64,000 nucleotides of DNA, from positions 558,001-622,000 of the forward strand of contig CAWDZA010000015.1 of NCBI GenBank assembly GCA_963806635.1, in the 5' to 3' direction. The notes below the pieces were generated by a model, which was not told the origin of the DNA, made no database searches, and saw only the letters and a program-made list of their open reading frames with translations. The DNA is from CAVVEQ01 sp963806635 (GTDB lineage: Bacteria > Chloroflexota > Anaerolineae > Anaerolineales > Anaerolineaceae). The position numbers and the translations under genes are program-made. Below are positions 41,943-50,949 of this stretch, piece by piece (position 1 is the stretch's first letter; every line of letters starts with the position of its first letter).

Positions 41943-41948
41943 TATAAT
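41943..41948 (+). promoter_or_regulatory. -10 element with very short leader for the thioredoxin-like lipoprotein
   Basis: TATAAT ends 13 bases before the ATG at 41962, leaving a leader of about six bases. The same window as the fol promoter is used back to back. Confidence 0.4.
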
Positions 41949-41961
41949 CTTTAGGTCGGCG

Positions 41962-42555
41962 ATGTTGGAATGGGATAAACTTGCATCAAGGAAAATTGCC
42001 TTGAAATTAGCACTCAAATTCGGATTATTTTTCGGTTGTATCGCAGTCCTTATTACAGGTTGCCAGGCTGAGAAATTGAACGAATCAATTCCATCGGTTA
42101 ATTCGACTCCAAGAGCAGAGGAAATCGATACCTATTTGACAAAGCAAGCACAAGCAACACCTTTACCGACGATGACTCGCGACCTGGAGCTGGAAAAGCA
42201 GCAAACTGAAATTGCTCAAAATCCGGAGTGGGTGCATATGGCGGCAACTGATCCGGTGAGCTTCAAAATGGATTCTGGAAAATATCAACTTGTTGAAAAA
42301 ATGGCATTTTGGTGCGCGGAGTGCCGCGATCTAAACCCAATCCTGAAGTCCCTTGAAAGCGTATGGGGGGATAAGATCAATTTTATTTATCTGGATGTGG
42401 ATGATCCCCTAAACGCGGAAAACCTGGATAAACTATCCAGATTGCGGGTTGTGCCTGAGGTTGTTCTTCTGGACGGAAGCGGTAAGGTGATCAAGGATTG
42501 GATCGGTCCTCCCAACAAAGAAGAGCTTGTTGCGTCATTTCAAAATCTCCCTTAG
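41962..42555 (+). CDS. Thioredoxin-fold lipoprotein
   Basis: A 197-residue predicted lipoprotein: a hydrophobic segment (LFFGCIAVLITGC) ends with Cys34 in a lipobox. A Thr/Gln-rich linker follows, then a thioredoxin-like domain with CAEC (C118, C121) in MAFWCAECRDLNPIL, and VVPEVVLLDGSGKVIKDW with the cis-Pro. It would face outward and act on disulfides or metal sites. It is directly upstream of the copper operon, separated only by that operon's promoter, so a part in copper or cytochrome handling is possible but unproven. Confidence 0.8.
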   Translation: MLEWDKLASRKIALKLALKFGLFFGCIAVLITGCQAEKLNESIPSVNSTPRAEEIDTYLTKQAQATPLPTMTRDLELEKQQTEIAQNPEWVHMAATDPVSFKMDSGKYQLVEKMAFWCAECRDLNPILKSLESVWGDKINFIYLDVDDPLNAENLDKLSRLRVVPEVVLLDGSGKVIKDWIGPPNKEELVASFQNLP

Positions 42556-42558
42556 AGT

Positions 42559-42587
42559 TTGACAAAACAGATAAATATTGTTATATT
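42559..42587 (+). promoter_or_regulatory. Consensus promoter of the csoR-copZ-copA operon
   Basis: TTGACA (42559-42564) is 17 bases from TATATT (42582-42587). It begins four bases after the lipoprotein stop. Confidence 0.85.
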
Positions 42588-42592
42588 AAGCA

Positions 42593-42614
42593 TACCCCCC
42601 CCGGTAGGGTGGGG
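42593..42614 (+). promoter_or_regulatory. Probable CsoR operator at the transcription start
   Basis: A run TACCCCCCCC followed by GGTAGGGTGGGG starts six bases after the -10. Alternating C- and G-tracts with TAC/GTA ends resemble known CsoR operators. Copper-bound CsoR would release it. Confidence 0.7.
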
Positions 42615-42629
42615 AAGAAATGGATTGAT

Positions 42630-42899
42630 ATGAAGTCTGAGGAAACTGTCGTTCGACTCCAGAATATTGAAGGGCATATCCGCGGCATCCAAAAGATGAT
42701 TCAGGAGGATGCGTATTGTATTGATGTCATTCAGCAAATTCAGGCAGTCCAGGCTGCACTCAATAAAGTGAACGGCATGATTCTGGAAAATCATCTGAAT
42801 AGCTGTTTGATCACAGCGATCCGGGGCGACGACCCCAAAGAACGGGAAAGGGTTCTGAAAGAAATCACGGACGTATTCAACGCTTCACAAAAACGATAA
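42630..42899 (+). CDS. csoR: CsoR-family copper-sensing repressor
   Basis: An 89-residue repressor. Copper(I) ligands C30, H55 and C59 keep the exact spacing of the M. tuberculosis protein (25 and 4 residues apart), in DAYCIDVIQQIQAV and ENHLNSCL. The N-terminal IEGHIRGIQKMI helix is the DNA contact of this all-helical family. The ATG at 42630 gives the family's usual length; an upstream frame start would lie inside the lipoprotein gene. It heads the operon, with copZ nine bases on. Confidence 0.93.
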   Translation: MKSEETVVRLQNIEGHIRGIQKMIQEDAYCIDVIQQIQAVQAALNKVNGMILENHLNSCLITAIRGDDPKERERVLKEITDVFNASQKR

Positions 42900-42908
42900 G
42901 GAGAAAAA

Positions 42909-43115
42909 ATGGAAAAAATCACTTATAACGTACCTGGGATAAATTGCATGCATTGCGTGCACACGATCACAACCGAATTGGAAGAGGTTGATGGTGTAAA
43001 AAAGGTTACAGCAGATGCGGCCACAAAAGTGGTTACGGTTGAGTTTGATCCGCCGGCGACCGCTGAAAAAATCAAATCGCTGTTAGCTGAAATCAATTAT
43101 CCGGTTGCCGCTTAA
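42909..43115 (+). CDS. copZ: Heavy-metal-associated copper chaperone, CopZ-like
   Basis: A 68-residue HMA domain with the metal-binding CxxC at C13 and C16 (GINCMHCVHTI), one ferredoxin-like fold with no extensions. It is expected to deliver copper(I) from the cytoplasm to CopA. GGAG lies upstream of the ATG. It stands between csoR and copA. Confidence 0.92.
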   Translation: MEKITYNVPGINCMHCVHTITTELEEVDGVKKVTADAATKVVTVEFDPPATAEKIKSLLAEINYPVAA

Positions 43116-43188
43116 ACCCTTATCAATCCAATTGAATAACGGATATTAAGAAGAGTTCGGATTTCAATGAACCCGTTTAAGGAAAAAA

Positions 43189-45615
43189 ATGGCTGAAACC
43201 AGGCAAATTATCCTTCCCATCACAGGGATGACCTGCGCTAATTGCGTTGCGACTGTGGAGCGCAATATTAAGAAGCTGCCAGGCGTGGAGCAGGTATCTG
43301 TCAACTTATCGTCCGAAAGGGCGACGGTCGAATATCACCCGGAACAGGTGGGCTTGACCGAAGTGGTAAACAGGGTTCAAAAAGCCGGGTATGGCGTTGC
43401 CGAGGGGGAAGCCGAGTTGATCATAACGCGGCCGGTCGATTTTAATGATGCCCGGGTCATCGAGCGGTCACTGGGTGGGTGGGAAGGGATCCGTAACACC
43501 AGCGTCAATCTCGCAAACAGCAAGGTGACGATAAGCTATATCCCCACGCTGGTGAACCAGGCGGAAATTCGACGGAAACTAGCCGAAGTAGGCTTTTCGG
43601 TGATGGAGCAGGTCGGCACTGACGTGGATGCGGAAGCACTGGCACATGACCGTGATATTGCTCATCAGCGAAAACTGCTTATCACCGGTATCATTTTCAC
43701 GGTACCGCTATTCCTTCTCTCCATGGCAAATGACCTCGGCTTGCTGCCTCCAACTGTTCAGCACGCCGGCTGGTTGAATTGGGTAATGCTTGCCCTGGCG
43801 ACCCCAGTGCAGTTTTACGTGGGTAAGGATTATTACGTTGGCGCTTATAAGGCGTTACGCAATCGATCCGCCAATATGGACGTGCTCATTGCCCTCGGAT
43901 CCTCTGTCGCTTATTTTTATTCAGTTGTAGTAACCCTTGGATTATTAAACAGCCATGTTTACTTTGAAACTTCGGCCATGATCATCACTTTGATCCGACT
44001 GGGCAAATACCTGGAGGCCAAGGCTAAAGGCCGCACCAGCGAAGCAGTTCAAAAATTGGTAAGTCTACAAGCAAGAAACGCACGTGTTTTGCGTGACGGT
44101 CAGGAAGTTGAGATAAAAACCGAAGAGGTCCTTATTGGCGATACCGTCCTGGTAAAACCAGGTGAAAAAGTGCCTGTGGATGGTGTAATTCTCAGCGGAA
44201 GAACCAGTTTGGATGAATCCATGCTCACCGGAGAATCCATACCGGTCGAAAAAGGCCAGGGCGACCAGGTAATTGGGTCCACCCTAAACAAATCCGGTTT
44301 CATTCAATTTGAAGCGACGAAGGTTGGGAAAGATACCACCCTTTCACAAATCGTGAAATTGGTTGAGGAAGCCCAGGGGAGTAAAGCTCCCATTCAAAAA
44401 CTGGCTGACCGGGTCTCCGAATATTTTGTTCCGGCAGTAATCCTCATTGCGCTGGGAACATTCCTTTATTGGTTTTTCCTGAAGCCCGCTGGTATGGCAG
44501 GTATGGAAAATTCCACGTTCACGAATGCGATCATAAATATGGTTGCAGTGCTGGTCATCGCCTGTCCATGTGCCATGGGTTTGGCCACTCCCACTGCCAT
44601 TATGGTCGGTACAGGGCGTGGCGCTGAGATGGGCATTCTCATCCGTTCCGGGGAAGCCCTGCAGGTGGCAGGCTCTGCGGATACTGTGGTTCTGGATAAA
44701 ACCGGCACGATCACACGCGGACAGCCAAGCGTAACGGATATTGTGATCTTGCAAAAGAAATATGATCCTGTAGATGTCTTACGATTCGCAGCCAGTGTGG
44801 AGAAGGGAAGCGAACACCCATTGGGGGAAGCGCTGGTCGCAGAAGCGGGAAATCGAAATCTTCGATTGAGCGCACCTGATGGATTCAAGAACATCGCTGG
44901 TATGGGAGTAAGCGCAGAGATTGACGGACATGCTGTGATGGTGGGAAACAGTAAGTTTCTCGAAGAGTACATTGCGAAGGACGCTGAATCCGGGGATGTA
45001 ATCCAAAGGTTGCGATCGGAAGCGAAAACCACGGTATTGGTTGCTATTGATGGAGCGTTGGTTGGCGTGATCGGTATCGCGGATGAGGTCAAACCGGATT
45101 CCCACGAGGCGGTTTCAGAGCTTCAAAAAATGAATCTGGCGGTTGCCATGTTGACAGGCGATAACAAAGCTACCGCTTTGGAAATTGCCCGGAAGGTGAA
45201 TATCATAGAGGTGATCTCTGACGTGCTGCCGGAAGGTAAAAATGAAGAGATCAAGAAAATCCAGCAACAGGATCGTCATGTGATCATGGTCGGGGATGGT
45301 ATAAATGACGCCCCGGCACTGGCTCAGGCGGATGTGGGAATGGCGATCGGGACAGGCACTGAGGTTGCGATTGCTTCAGCCGGGATCACACTTATTAGTG
45401 GCAGCCTGAAAAGCGTAGCCCGGGCAGTGAAGCTTTCAAGAATGACGCTGCGGGTGATCAAAGAAAACCTCTTCTGGGCGTTTGTCTATAATATTATTTT
45501 AATCCCAGTGGCAGCAATGGGGCGATTGAACCCCATGCTTGCAGCCGCTGCAATGGCCTTCAGTAGTGTGTTCGTGGTATCGAACAGTCTTCGGCTTCGA
45601 AAAATGAAGTTATAA
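43189..45615 (+). CDS. copA: Copper(I)-exporting P-type ATPase
   Basis: An 808-residue P1B ATPase. N-terminal HMA domain 1 has C16 and C19 (GMTCANC). Residues 75-145 look like a second HMA fold that has lost its CxxC. Eight membrane helices carry the CPC site (VIACPCAMGLATP), with the phosphorylation motif DKTGT, the SEHP block and GDGINDAPAL. The C-terminal helix is AFVYNIILIPVAA and MAFSSVFVVSNSLRL, giving the copper-type NS motifs. Length is typical. Ribosome site AAGGAAA. The operon ends in a hairpin. Confidence 0.96.
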   Translation: MAETRQIILPITGMTCANCVATVERNIKKLPGVEQVSVNLSSERATVEYHPEQVGLTEVVNRVQKAGYGVAEGEAELIITRPVDFNDARVIERSLGGWEGIRNTSVNLANSKVTISYIPTLVNQAEIRRKLAEVGFSVMEQVGTDVDAEALAHDRDIAHQRKLLITGIIFTVPLFLLSMANDLGLLPPTVQHAGWLNWVMLALATPVQFYVGKDYYVGAYKALRNRSANMDVLIALGSSVAYFYSVVVTLGLLNSHVYFETSAMIITLIRLGKYLEAKAKGRTSEAVQKLVSLQARNARVLRDGQEVEIKTEEVLIGDTVLVKPGEKVPVDGVILSGRTSLDESMLTGESIPVEKGQGDQVIGSTLNKSGFIQFEATKVGKDTTLSQIVKLVEEAQGSKAPIQKLADRVSEYFVPAVILIALGTFLYWFFLKPAGMAGMENSTFTNAIINMVAVLVIACPCAMGLATPTAIMVGTGRGAEMGILIRSGEALQVAGSADTVVLDKTGTITRGQPSVTDIVILQKKYDPVDVLRFAASVEKGSEHPLGEALVAEAGNRNLRLSAPDGFKNIAGMGVSAEIDGHAVMVGNSKFLEEYIAKDAESGDVIQRLRSEAKTTVLVAIDGALVGVIGIADEVKPDSHEAVSELQKMNLAVAMLTGDNKATALEIARKVNIIEVISDVLPEGKNEEIKKIQQQDRHVIMVGDGINDAPALAQADVGMAIGTGTEVAIASAGITLISGSLKSVARAVKLSRMTLRVIKENLFWAFVYNIILIPVAAMGRLNPMLAAAAMAFSSVFVVSNSLRLRKMKL

Positions 45616-45633
45616 AGAATTGTGTCAAATATC

Positions 45634-45660
45634 AAAGCCACCACGAGTGGCTTTTATTTT
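45634..45660 (+). terminator. Rho-independent terminator after copA
   Basis: AAAGCCAC pairs with GTGGCTTT over a 5-base loop, followed by a T-rich tail. Confidence 0.9.
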
Positions 45661-45710
45661 GTAAAAAACCAACATGGTAAAATAATTCATCACAAATTCT
45701 CGAGGCAAAC

Positions 45711-47711
45711 ATGGATACATTGCAGGATAAGGCCATCAATACCATTCGATTCCTAGCTGCGGATGGCGTCCAACGCGCGAATTCAGGTCATCCCGGGCTA
45801 CCCATGGGCGCGGCGGCGATGGCATACACCATCTGGACCCGACACCTGCATTTCAATCCTAATAACCCAAAATGGTTCAACCGGGATCGATTCGTCCTTT
45901 CCGGGGGGCATGGCTCCATGCTTCTTTACAGCCTCCTACACTTATTCGGATATGAAGTATCCATTGATGATCTAATGCGATTTCGGCAATTGGATAGCAT
46001 CACCCCCGGACATCCAGAATATGGGCTGACCCCCGGGGTCGAGATTACCACAGGTCCCCTGGGGCAGGGCTTTGCCAGCGGGGTTGGGATGGCTGTTGCG
46101 GAAGCACAACTGGCAGCCCAATATAACCGCCCTGAATACAACCTTGTGGATCACTATGTTTTTGCGATCGTGACGGATGGGGACTTGATGGAAGGTGTGG
46201 CATCCGAGGCGGCATCTTTCGCCGGACACCAAAAATTGGGAAAACTGATATACCTTTACGACGATAATCGGATTTCAATTGATGGCTCCACCGACCTGGC
46301 ATTCACCGAAGACCGAAAAGCCCGATTCGACGCGTATGGATGGCATACCCTGGTTTTGGCCGATGGCAATGATGTGGTAGCCATTGACGCAGCCATTAAT
46401 GACGCTAAAAACGATCCCCGACCTTCCTTGATCCTGTGCAGGACCCATATTGGATACGGACTTCCCACCCGCCAGGATACTGCCAAAGCTCATGGCGAAC
46501 CACCTGGCGAAGACGAGCTGAACGGGGCAAAAGAAAAGTTAGGTTGGCCGCTCGAGCCGAAATTTTTTATTCCTGAGGATGTGCGGAAATTCTACGAGAC
46601 ATATAAAGAGAAGGGTCTAAAGCTTGAAGATACCTGGGAAAAACTAAAAGCAACATATACTAAAAAATTTCCCACAGAAGCTGCCGAGTTTGAGCGCCGG
46701 ATTTCAGGATCGCTGCCTCTAAATTGGGATCAATCGTTGCCCAGTTTTCCTGCGGATGAAAAGGGAATAGCTACCCGGGTTGCCTCCGGCAAGAGCATAA
46801 ATGCGCTGGCTAAGGTCCTTTCGGAATTGACGGGCGGATCAGCAGATCTCGCGCCTTCCAACAATACCTGGATCCAGGATAGCCCTGCGTTTCAGAAAGA
46901 CGCCGAATCAGGTCGTAACTTCCATTTCGGGGTGCGGGAGCACGGGATGGGCGCGATCGTGAATGGAATGGCGGTGCACGGCGGGTTGATCCCCTATGGA
47001 GCAACCTTCCTGGTTTTTTCGGATTACATGCGGGGTGCGATACGCTTATCGGCTTTATCGCACATCCCCAGCATATGGGTGTTTACCCATGATAGTATCG
47101 GATTGGGGGAAGACGGTCCAACCCACCAGCCGGTGGAACACCTGGCAGCACTTCGGGCTATACCTAACCTGACCGTGATTCGCCCCTGTGACGCGAATGA
47201 AACAGCGGAGGCCTGGCGGTTTGCGATTCTGAATCGGAAGAATCCCACTGCTTTATTGCTTACGCGGCAAGCTTGCCCGATATTCGACCGGACGCAATTT
47301 TCGGGCGCCTCGCTATTAGCAAAAGGCGCCTACGTCCTGGCAGATCTGGGACCGCAAGAACCCGAAATCATTTTCATGGCTTCCGGATCCGAGGTTGGAT
47401 TGGTCATGGCCGCTGGCAGATACCTTTCCGAACAGGGTATTTCAACCCGAATTGTTTCCTTCCCAAGTTGGGATCTATTTGAAAAAACGGGATCTGATTA
47501 TCAGGAATCTGTTTTCCCAAAAAACCTGAAAGCCCGCCTGGCTGTGGAAGCCGGAGTCGCCCAGGGTTGGGAAAAATATACCGGCGATTCAGGAAGAATT
47601 TTATGTATGCATGGATTTGGTGCATCCGCCCCATTTCAGCAGCTATTCAACCGATTTGGCTTTACTGTTGAGAACATTGTCCTAAATGCCAGGGAAATCC
47701 TTTCAAAATAG
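45711..47711 (+). CDS. tkt: Transketolase
   Basis: A 666-residue thiamine-diphosphate enzyme moving two-carbon ketol units in the pentose phosphate pathway. GHPGLPMGAAAMAYTIWT, the thiamine motif GDLMEGVASEAASFAGHQ through YDDN, GLGEDGPTHQPVEHL and SGGSADLAPSNNTW-like residues are all present. Length is normal. AGG precedes the ATG. It leads rpiB (12 bases on) and tal-pgi, so all non-oxidative pentose-phosphate steps except epimerase are encoded together. Confidence 0.96.
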   Translation: MDTLQDKAINTIRFLAADGVQRANSGHPGLPMGAAAMAYTIWTRHLHFNPNNPKWFNRDRFVLSGGHGSMLLYSLLHLFGYEVSIDDLMRFRQLDSITPGHPEYGLTPGVEITTGPLGQGFASGVGMAVAEAQLAAQYNRPEYNLVDHYVFAIVTDGDLMEGVASEAASFAGHQKLGKLIYLYDDNRISIDGSTDLAFTEDRKARFDAYGWHTLVLADGNDVVAIDAAINDAKNDPRPSLILCRTHIGYGLPTRQDTAKAHGEPPGEDELNGAKEKLGWPLEPKFFIPEDVRKFYETYKEKGLKLEDTWEKLKATYTKKFPTEAAEFERRISGSLPLNWDQSLPSFPADEKGIATRVASGKSINALAKVLSELTGGSADLAPSNNTWIQDSPAFQKDAESGRNFHFGVREHGMGAIVNGMAVHGGLIPYGATFLVFSDYMRGAIRLSALSHIPSIWVFTHDSIGLGEDGPTHQPVEHLAALRAIPNLTVIRPCDANETAEAWRFAILNRKNPTALLLTRQACPIFDRTQFSGASLLAKGAYVLADLGPQEPEIIFMASGSEVGLVMAAGRYLSEQGISTRIVSFPSWDLFEKTGSDYQESVFPKNLKARLAVEAGVAQGWEKYTGDSGRILCMHGFGASAPFQQLFNRFGFTVENIVLNAREILSK

Positions 47712-47723
47712 ATAGGCGAAACT

Positions 47724-48170
47724 ATGCGCGTAGCAATAGCTTGTGATCATGCAGGGTATCCTTTGAAGAAAAGGATCGTGGAAAAGTTAATGGAAATGAA
47801 CCAGGTAGTCATTGACCTGGGCACTGACAGCCAGCTTCCGGTTGATTTCCCGGATTTTGCCGAGAAAGCTGGACGTGCGATTCAATCTGGTGAGGCGGAT
47901 CGGGCTATTGTTGTTTGTGGTTCAGGGGTGGGGGCATCCATCGCGACTAACAAACTTAAAATGGTGTACGCTGGATTGTGTCATGATACCTATTCTGCGC
48001 ACCAGGGGGTTGAGCACGACAAGATGAATACGCTATGCCTCGGTGCGCGAGTGATTGGCGAGGAACTCGCGGTGGAGATTGTGGAAGCTTTCATAAAGGC
48101 AGAATTCATCGATGATGATCGGTTCGTTCGAAGAACCAAAAAAATCAAAAGGTTGGAAGAAATCGGATAA
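47724..48170 (+). CDS. rpiB: Ribose 5-phosphate isomerase B
   Basis: A 148-residue RpiB/LacAB isomerase. RVAIACDHAGYPLKKRIVE, the base-bearing VVCGSGVGASIATNK and CHDTYSAHQGVEHDKMNTLCLGARVIG hold the active-site Cys and His. It interconverts ribose and ribulose 5-phosphate. It ends four bases before tal-pgi. Confidence 0.95.
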   Translation: MRVAIACDHAGYPLKKRIVEKLMEMNQVVIDLGTDSQLPVDFPDFAEKAGRAIQSGEADRAIVVCGSGVGASIATNKLKMVYAGLCHDTYSAHQGVEHDKMNTLCLGARVIGEELAVEIVEAFIKAEFIDDDRFVRRTKKIKRLEEIG

Positions 48171-48174
48171 AGTT

Positions 48175-50949
48175 ATGAACCCCCTTCAGAAGCTCAATAA
48201 ATTTGGCCAATCCGTCTGGTATGACAATATCCAGCGAAAATTGATCCGCTCTGGAGAATTGGCGGAAATGATCGAGAAGGGGGAAATTCGAGGAATCACT
48301 TCCAATCCCTCGATTTTCAATGCAGCGATTAGCAAATCCGCGGATTACGATGCCAGTCTGCAGCCGCTTGCCTGGGCAGGCTGGACGCCGGAAGCGATTT
48401 TCTGGCAAATGGCTGTAGATGATATCAAATCGGTGGCTCAGCTTTTCGATGTCGTATATCTGGAAACCGAAAAAACCGATGGATACGTCAGCCTGGAAGT
48501 AAACCCGCTGCTGGCTTATGACAGCGAAAAGACGCTTGCCGATGCTAAAACGCTCTGGAAAAGGGTTTCTGCACCGAACTTGATGATTAAGATCCCAGCT
48601 ACAAAAGAGGGGGTGGCAGCGATACGGAAAGCCACCGCTGCCGGGATCAATGTGAACGCGACGCTGATCTTTTCACTCGACCGCTACGCAGAGGTGATCG
48701 ACGCTTATCTGGGCGGTCTGGAAGACCGGTTAAAAGAAGGCGAGAGCATCGACGAAATTTCCTCGGTGGCATCATTTTTTGTATCGCGCGTGGATACAAA
48801 AATTGACGGTTTTCTGCAGCGCATGGTGAATGCCGGTGAGATAGAAGCGGGGGATGCCAAGAAACTACAGGGAAAAGCCGCAGTGGCTAACGCCCGGCTT
48901 GCTTACCAGCTATTCTCAGACACACTGCAATCATCCAGGTTCAAAGCATTGCAACAAAAAGGTGGAAGAACGCAGCGACCATTATGGGCATCCACCGGCA
49001 CCAAGAATCCCAATTACACCGATGTGGTTTATATCGAGGAGTTGATTGGAAAAGATTCTGTCAATACCATTCCTCCCGCTACTTTGGCAGCATTTCGTGA
49101 CCATGGCAAGGTGGAAAAGCGAATTGATACGGACCTTCACAAGGCTGAGGAAGTCATTGGGGATCTGGCCGAGATCGGCATCGAAATGAGCGTGGTAACC
49201 AGCCAGTTGGAAGTGGAAGGCGTACAGGCATTTTCAGATGCCTACAAAGAGCTCATCGGAAGCATCCAGGCGAGGGTTCTGGATTACCAAAAAGGGATAC
49301 GGTCGCTCGAGAAACTCTATCAGGCATCCCTTGGGAGGATGCTGGATCGAAAGATCATTGAAAGCCTGTATTCAAGCGATCCGGATCCCTGGGTAAAGGA
49401 AGACTCTGGAAAGGATGAGTTCAGGAATCGTACGGGTTGGTTGAAAGCACCTGAAAATAGCCATCGACTTCTCAAAGAATACGCTGAATATCTTGAAGAA
49501 TTATTAAAAGGTGGATTTCAAAAAGTACTGGTTATCGGTATGGGTGGTTCCTCATTGGCGCCCGAAGTATTCAGTATGTTACAACATCACATGAACGGGG
49601 AAAAGCGGGAAGGATTATCTCTGGGAATTTTGGATTCCACGGATCCCGAGTCCGTTCAAAAAGCAACCAAGGAATATCCGGTCAAGAAAACACTCTACAT
49701 TATCTCCAGTAAATCCGGTTCTACAGCCGAGATCAACGCAAATTTTCAATATTTTTGGAAAAAAGCTGAAGAAGCCTTCGGTGAAAAGGCTGGCAGCCGG
49801 TTTGCGGCCATCACGGATCCTGGAACCGCGTTGGAAGATTTGGCGCGGCAAAGAAAATTCAGCCATATTTTCCACGGCGATCCCACGGTGGGAGGAAGAT
49901 TTTCTGCTCTAACCGCATTTGGACTGGTACCAGCAGCGCTTATGGGCTGGGATGTTTCTGAGATGCTTACCCAGGCGTCCGCAATGATGGAAACCTGTAG
50001 CCCTGGACAAGGCGGCGAGAAAAATCCCGGTCTTGCGCTTGGAACTTTGATCGGAACTGCAGCCAGCGCGGGCAGGGACAAGTTGACCCTGATCTTGGAT
50101 ACCGAGATCGAAAGTCTCGGCTCCTGGCTGGAACAACTTCTGGCTGAGAGTACGGGAAAAATGGGGAAAGGTATTCTACCCATCGACCTTGAACCGGAGA
50201 TACATCCACTTAAATATGGAAATGACCGCCTTTTTGTATATATCCGTTTGAATGGCAGAAAAGATCATAGGGTGGAGGATCTGGTGAGCGCGGGGCATCC
50301 ATGTGTCACTATTCCCATGGAAGGAATTCAATCCGTGGGTGCTGAAATGTATCGCTGGGAAGTGGCGACTACGATCGCCTGTGCTGTGCTCGAAATAAAC
50401 CCCTTTGATCAGCCGGATGTGCAGGAATCCAAGCTCATTACAAAACGAATGATCAAAGAATATAAAGAAACTGGATCTTTACCCCGAGAAAGTGCGATCT
50501 GGCAATCGCTTGGCATCGAGGTTCACGGAAAAGGGACTACGATACATGGGAAGAACCTGCAAGAGGTTATTTGGGATTTTCTTTCCGGGGCCAAAAAGGG
50601 AAGTTACGTCTCGATAAATGCATTTTTCCCGCGAGACGATAGAATGTTGGATGAGTTTCAGTCTTTTCGAAAAAAGGTATTGGAAAAAACCGGATTGGCA
50701 GTAACCTTGGGTTTCGGGCCGCGATTCCTGCATTCCACTGGACAATTTCACAAAGGGGGTCCGAATTCAGGATATTTTCTTGTTTTTACAAGACCGATTG
50801 ACGACGATATCGAAGTGCCTGGAGAAGGGATATCCTTTGGAGTACTCGAAAGTGCTCAGGCATTGGGAGATTATGAAGCGCTTAAAGAGAAGGGGAGAAA
50901 AGTCCTTCAAATCCAAATATCCTCAAATAAGTTGAAGGACCTTTTATGA
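48175..50949 (+). CDS. Bifunctional transaldolase / glucose-6-phosphate isomerase
   Basis: A 924-residue fusion. Residues 1 to about 365 are transaldolase: TSNPSIFNAAISKS, the Schiff-base Lys in LMIKIPATKEGV, TLIFSLDRYAEVIDAYL and WASTGTKNP. Residues from about 410 to the end are phosphoglucose isomerase: GMGGSSLAPEVF, SKSGSTAEINANFQYF and GGRFSALTAFGLVP. ATG 48175 gives the natural start; an in-frame start at 48112 lies inside rpiB. It links the pentose phosphate pathway to fructose 6-phosphate. Such Tal-Pgi fusions are known in a few bacterial groups. The stop overlaps the next ATG. Confidence 0.94.
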   Translation: MNPLQKLNKFGQSVWYDNIQRKLIRSGELAEMIEKGEIRGITSNPSIFNAAISKSADYDASLQPLAWAGWTPEAIFWQMAVDDIKSVAQLFDVVYLETEKTDGYVSLEVNPLLAYDSEKTLADAKTLWKRVSAPNLMIKIPATKEGVAAIRKATAAGINVNATLIFSLDRYAEVIDAYLGGLEDRLKEGESIDEISSVASFFVSRVDTKIDGFLQRMVNAGEIEAGDAKKLQGKAAVANARLAYQLFSDTLQSSRFKALQQKGGRTQRPLWASTGTKNPNYTDVVYIEELIGKDSVNTIPPATLAAFRDHGKVEKRIDTDLHKAEEVIGDLAEIGIEMSVVTSQLEVEGVQAFSDAYKELIGSIQARVLDYQKGIRSLEKLYQASLGRMLDRKIIESLYSSDPDPWVKEDSGKDEFRNRTGWLKAPENSHRLLKEYAEYLEELLKGGFQKVLVIGMGGSSLAPEVFSMLQHHMNGEKREGLSLGILDSTDPESVQKATKEYPVKKTLYIISSKSGSTAEINANFQYFWKKAEEAFGEKAGSRFAAITDPGTALEDLARQRKFSHIFHGDPTVGGRFSALTAFGLVPAALMGWDVSEMLTQASAMMETCSPGQGGEKNPGLALGTLIGTAASAGRDKLTLILDTEIESLGSWLEQLLAESTGKMGKGILPIDLEPEIHPLKYGNDRLFVYIRLNGRKDHRVEDLVSAGHPCVTIPMEGIQSVGAEMYRWEVATTIACAVLEINPFDQPDVQESKLITKRMIKEYKETGSLPRESAIWQSLGIEVHGKGTTIHGKNLQEVIWDFLSGAKKGSYVSINAFFPRDDRMLDEFQSFRKKVLEKTGLAVTLGFGPRFLHSTGQFHKGGPNSGYFLVFTRPIDDDIEVPGEGISFGVLESAQALGDYEALKEKGRKVLQIQISSNKLKDLL

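Noticed and set aside
42498..42629. Longer reading of csoR with an N-terminal extension
   Set aside because: It would overlap the lipoprotein gene and the promoter/operator; the start at 42630 gives the family length.
44466..45092. 208-codon minus-strand open frame
   Set aside because: It is antisense to copA over conserved ATPase motifs, with no domain or ribosome site.
49746..50183. 145-codon minus-strand open frame
   Set aside because: It is antisense to the isomerase half of tal-pgi and lacks family features.
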